Shown here: piece by piece, positions 61,370-64,000 of the stretch
Layout of the letters: every line of letters starts with the position of its first letter
Numbering within the stretch: the first letter of the stretch is position 1
Source of the DNA: Acidobacteriota bacterium
GTDB lineage: Bacteria > Actinomycetota > Acidimicrobiia > Acidimicrobiales > Microtrichaceae
Assembly: GCA_003577145.1 (NCBI GenBank)
Contig: QEUP01000017.1
Span: forward strand, 62,001 to 126,000
DNA: 64,000 nucleotides
Direction: 5' to 3'
Program-made: the position numbers and the translations under genes
Notes under the pieces: model-generated
What the model saw: the letters and a program-made list of their open reading frames with translations, nothing else
What the model was told of the DNA's origin: nothing
Databases searched by the model: none

Positions 61370-62908
61370 GTGGCCGAGCAGAGTCCCCCTGACATCCGAG
61401 GTGGTGACGAGCTCGCCGGCCGTACCCTCGCCGGCCGTTATCGCCTCGACTCGGTGATCGCCGCAGGAGGGATGGCACAGGTATGGAGGGCGACCGACAC
61501 AGTCCTCGGGAGAACCGTCGCCGTCAAGCTCCTGCACCCTCACCTGAGCGCCGACGCCACCTTCGTCGAACGCTTTCGTCAGGAAGCGATCCATGCGGCG
61601 CGGCTCGCCCATCCGGCGATCGTGTCGATCTTCGACACCTGCAGCGGCGACGGCTGGGAGGCCATCGTCATGGAGTTGGTCGACGGGATCACGCTCAGGG
61701 AGTACCTGGACCGCGAGGGCGTGCTCGACCCAGCCAGAACCGTGGAGATCGGAGCCCAGGTCGCCGACGCTCTCGAGGCTGCGCACAGGGCCGGGGTCAT
61801 CCACCGCGACATCAAGCCGGCGAACATCCTGCTCTGCGACGACCGTCGGGTCATGGTGGCCGATTTCGGCATCGCCAAAGCGGTCGACCGCACAGATCTC
61901 ACCCGGCAGGGGACAATGATCGGCACCGCGAAATACCTGGCGCCGGAGCAGGTCGAAGGCACCGACGTCGACGGTCGCGCCGACATCTTCTCGCTGGGTG
62001 TGGTCCTCTATGAGTGCCTCACCGGTCGAACGCCGTTCTCGGGCGACACCGACGCGGCGGTGGCGTTGGCACGACTTCACTCCGACCCGCTGAGGCCCCG
62101 ACAGGTCCGCGCCGACATACCGAAGCGGCTCGACGCCCTCGTGATGAGATCCCTGGCCCGCGACCGCAACCAGCGTCACCCGTCGGCTGCTGCGTTGCGC
62201 GCCGACCTGCTCGACCAGTCGCGGGCCACTGCCTCACCCGAGCCCCCGGAGGTCACCGAACCCTCCACCCCGCCGGGGGGGACTCCCACCTTCGTCCAGA
62301 GTGAGCGACGGTGGCTGGTGCCGGCTCTGCTCATCCTGATCGTCGCCGGCGGCCTCGGGCTGGCCGGCATTCTGCTCGGTCAGACCAAGGCCGGCCAGGA
62401 TTTGTTCGAACGCGCCAAGGAGGCCATCGGCCTCGACAACGACAGCGGCGCTGACCAAGCCGAGCAGGTGGGCATCACCGAGGTGGTCGCCTTCGATCCG
62501 CAGGGGTCGGGGCCGCCGGGCGAGAACGACGGTCTCACCGGCTACATGGTCGATGGCGATCCGGCGACCACCTGGCGCACCGAGAGCTACGACGAGCGGG
62601 ATTTCGGCACCAAAGAGGGGGTGGGGGCCTACTTCGTCCTCGACGGCAGTCGTTCCCTGTCCGAGCTACGTGTCACGTCGCCGACGATCGGTTGGGCCGC
62701 CGACGTCTACGTGCTGGACCACCCCCCGGAGCCCGCCGGAGTCAGCGGCTCGCCGGTGGCGTCGGCATCGGGGCTCTCCGGTGAGGTGACCTTCGACCTC
62801 GGGGGCGCCGACGGCAGCGTCGCCCTGCTCTGGATCACCGACCTGGGGGACGGTCCACCTGACCCACGCGTCCGGGTCGAGATCGCCGAGGTGTCGATCT
62901 GGGGCTGA
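61370..62908 (+). CDS. Ser/Thr protein kinase with extracytoplasmic discoidin-like domain
   Basis: 512 residues. Kinase domain (about 15-285): ATP-binding Lys in VAVKLL, catalytic HRDIKPANILL, DFGIAK and GTAKYLAPEQVEG, all intact. A proline-rich linker, a transmembrane helix (about 320-345) and an extracytoplasmic domain (about 365-512) of the discoidin/galactose-binding type follow. In mycobacteria Rv3910 fuses MurJ, a pseudokinase and a similar C-terminal domain. Here the MurJ part is absent and the kinase looks active. GTG 61370, 11 nt after DUF6049. Confidence 0.88.
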   Translation: MAEQSPPDIRGGDELAGRTLAGRYRLDSVIAAGGMAQVWRATDTVLGRTVAVKLLHPHLSADATFVERFRQEAIHAARLAHPAIVSIFDTCSGDGWEAIVMELVDGITLREYLDREGVLDPARTVEIGAQVADALEAAHRAGVIHRDIKPANILLCDDRRVMVADFGIAKAVDRTDLTRQGTMIGTAKYLAPEQVEGTDVDGRADIFSLGVVLYECLTGRTPFSGDTDAAVALARLHSDPLRPRQVRADIPKRLDALVMRSLARDRNQRHPSAAALRADLLDQSRATASPEPPEVTEPSTPPGGTPTFVQSERRWLVPALLILIVAGGLGLAGILLGQTKAGQDLFERAKEAIGLDNDSGADQAEQVGITEVVAFDPQGSGPPGENDGLTGYMVDGDPATTWRTESYDERDFGTKEGVGAYFVLDGSRSLSELRVTSPTIGWAADVYVLDHPPEPAGVSGSPVASASGLSGEVTFDLGGADGSVALLWITDLGDGPPDPRVRVEIAEVSIWG

Positions 62909-63087
62909 GCGGTCTCCTGCTCGGCCGGCTAGACCACGGCCAAGAACGTTCGCCGGGTTCGGCGTGTATCGGCCCTCCACCTCCGCGGTGAGCGCTCTCG
63001 AACCCGCATTCCCCACGAACGCTCCCATTGCCGGCCCCTGAGGTTGCACGGGTCCTCGCCGTGGATGTTCAGGGCTAGTCTCGCGCC

Positions 63088-63672
63088 ATCGGCTCCGCAC
63101 CGGATGAGCACACTCTTGTTGGCGCTGCGCGGACGGGTGACCGCGGGGCACTCGACACGCTCCTTCGCGCCCACTACGACCGGATCTACGCGATCTGCCG
63201 ACGCATGGCGGGCAACGACGCCGACGCGGCCGATGCCACGCAAGAGGCGCTCATAGCCATCGCCCGCGGCATCGCACGATTCGACGGGCGCTCGTCGTTT
63301 TCGACGTGGACCTACCGGGTCGCCACCAACGCCTGTCTGGACGAGTTGAGAAGGCGCCACCGTAGGCCCGACCCCGGCCTCCCCGACGACGGCCACGCCC
63401 AGCCCAACCAGCACGAGACCTCCATGGACCAAGCTGTCGTCGAAAAGGACTCGATCGACCAGGCCTTGGCCGGTTTGCGAGAGGAGTACCGGGCGGCGGT
63501 GGTGCTGCGGGACCTCGGTGGCTTCGATTACGCGGAGATAGCGGCGATACTCGGCATCCGGCCGGGAACGGTGCGATCCCGCATCGCCCGTGGCCGTGCC
63601 GCCCTCGCCGACGCTCTGTCGCCGGGGAACCAGCGCGGCGACAACGACGTCCAAGCTGATGACCATGCCTGA
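63088..63672 (+). CDS. ECF sigma factor, SigM-like, no canonical start codon
   Basis: From ATC 63088 the protein is 194 residues: region 2 (GALDTLLRAHYDRIYAIC through SSFSTWTYRVATNACLDELRRR) and region 4 (EEYRAAVVLRDLGGFDYAEIAAIL). In that frame there is no ATG, GTG or TTG between the stop at 63076 and ATG 63205, which would delete region 2.1. TAGTCT (63076-63081) lies 6 nt before the ATC, as in leaderless starts here. An ATC start, or a start at 63205, is possible. It precedes a membrane anti-sigma factor and corresponds to sigM near oriC. Confidence 0.8.
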   Translation: MGSAPDEHTLVGAARTGDRGALDTLLRAHYDRIYAICRRMAGNDADAADATQEALIAIARGIARFDGRSSFSTWTYRVATNACLDELRRRHRRPDPGLPDDGHAQPNQHETSMDQAVVEKDSIDQALAGLREEYRAAVVLRDLGGFDYAEIAAILGIRPGTVRSRIARGRAALADALSPGNQRGDNDVQADDHA

Positions 63673-64000
63673 GCACGAGCCCGACCTCGACGAACTCGCG
63701 TCCGCCTACCTGGACGGTGAGACGACCGGCGACGAGGCTGCCCGCGTGGAAGACGACCCTTCCGCGCTCGCCCGCGTCGACCGTCTTGCCGCCGTAGCCG
63801 ACGCGATCGCTCAGCCAGTGGATCTGCCGGCGGTCGACCAGCGCGAAGACCAGATCGCCGCCGCCCTGACCGCCGCCCTGCCGGAGACGACCACCGTCGC
63901 CAGCCTCGCCGCCCAGCGAGAGCGCCGCGCCGCCCGGCAGACCCGCCTGGTTGCGATCGCTTCGGTGGCCGTGGTAGCCGTGCTGGCGCTGGTAGCGCTT
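63665..64000 (+). CDS. Membrane anti-sigma factor, 3' end beyond the window
   Basis: The frame from ATG 63665 (or 63659) reads MPEHEPDLDELASAYLDGE, the helical sigma-binding head of an anti-sigma factor, and runs to the window edge. At least 112 residues, ending in a hydrophobic helix (LVAIASVAVVAVLALVAL) that is the membrane anchor. It overlaps the sigma-factor stop, so the two are coupled. No zinc-binding CxxC is seen. It holds the sigma factor inactive at the membrane. Confidence 0.75.
   Translation, partial: MPEHEPDLDELASAYLDGETTGDEAARVEDDPSALARVDRLAAVADAIAQPVDLPAVDQREDQIAAALTAALPETTTVASLAAQRERRAARQTRLVAIASVAVVAVLALVAL

Overview
The window is high-GC DNA from an actinobacterium. Evidence: a WhiB regulator, GlnR beside a GSI-alpha glutamine synthetase, a DUF5318 protein, a paired ArsA/GET3-like ATPase operon, a PadR-ino1 operon, and frequent leaderless starts (a TANNNT box 6-8 nt before the start codon). 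The right half matches the origin-proximal block known from Streptomyces and, split, from Mycobacterium: dnaB, rplI, rpsR, ssb, rpsF, ponA, DUF5318, padR, ino1, pcnA, DUF6049, kinase, ECF sigma factor, anti-sigma factor. oriC and dnaA therefore probably lie to the right of position 64000. No mycolate or sporulation genes are seen, so a deep-branching class such as Acidimicrobiia is plausible; that is inference.

Layout. 1-1.5 kb: a 5'-truncated ferritin-like diiron gene and a lipid-binding-like partner. 1.5-3.2 kb: nadE. 3.4-6.2 kb: a membrane-anchored helical protein, then glnA-glnR. 6.4-9.4 kb (minus): a compact CoxS-CoxL-like fusion, RidA, a 55-residue membrane protein and a SecD-P1-like lipoprotein. 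9.5-12.8 kb: an exported thioredoxin-fold lipoprotein and an Fe-S group (ErpA-like carrier, SufR-like regulator, Mrp ATPase). 12.9-18.6 kb: O-methyltransferase, ALDH with DUF779, NUDIX, FxsA, CapA-like. 18.6-21.6 kb: selA-selB. 21.7-25.7 kb: whiB, nfeD and two ArsA-like ATPases. 25.7-31 kb: STAS protein, receiver protein, tRNA-Pro(CGG), CAP-domain protein, MazG-like, asd, lysC, cyclophilin. 31-36 kb: a translationally coupled methyltransferase/S51-like pair, hydroxyacyl-CoA dehydrogenase, an RHH-MazF toxin-antitoxin pair, aat. 36-40.5 kb: VOC protein, hydrolase, and pncB-pncA-nrtR (NAD salvage with its own repressor and a clear operator). 40.7-44.8 kb: lipoprotein, ABC exporter, SHOCT protein. 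45-64 kb: the origin-proximal block.

The most unusual element is at 49935-50036, directly downstream of ponA. Two identical 36-nt direct repeats flank one 30-nt unit, giving the geometry of a one-spacer CRISPR array. The unit matches the conserved 5' end of bacterial 16S rRNA, including the 27F-primer region. No cas gene is present in the window. If the element is transcribed with ponA, the RNA would be antisense to 16S rRNA.

Other features of note are a dispersed family of GC-rich hairpin elements (3.25, 16.5, 26.8, 48.5, 49.6 and 53.1 kb). One of them has rewritten the FxsA C-terminus, and two lie in opposite orientation around the panB-ponA segment. rplI has a duplicated start region that makes a 23-codon leader ORF. 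Several enzymes lack expected catalytic residues: the S51-like protein, NfeD, the SelB G4 motif and the CoxL part. The MurJ module usually associated with the DUF6049/kinase locus is missing. Stretches such as 33839-34113 and 44758-44971 (both under 300 bases) show no gene I can support.
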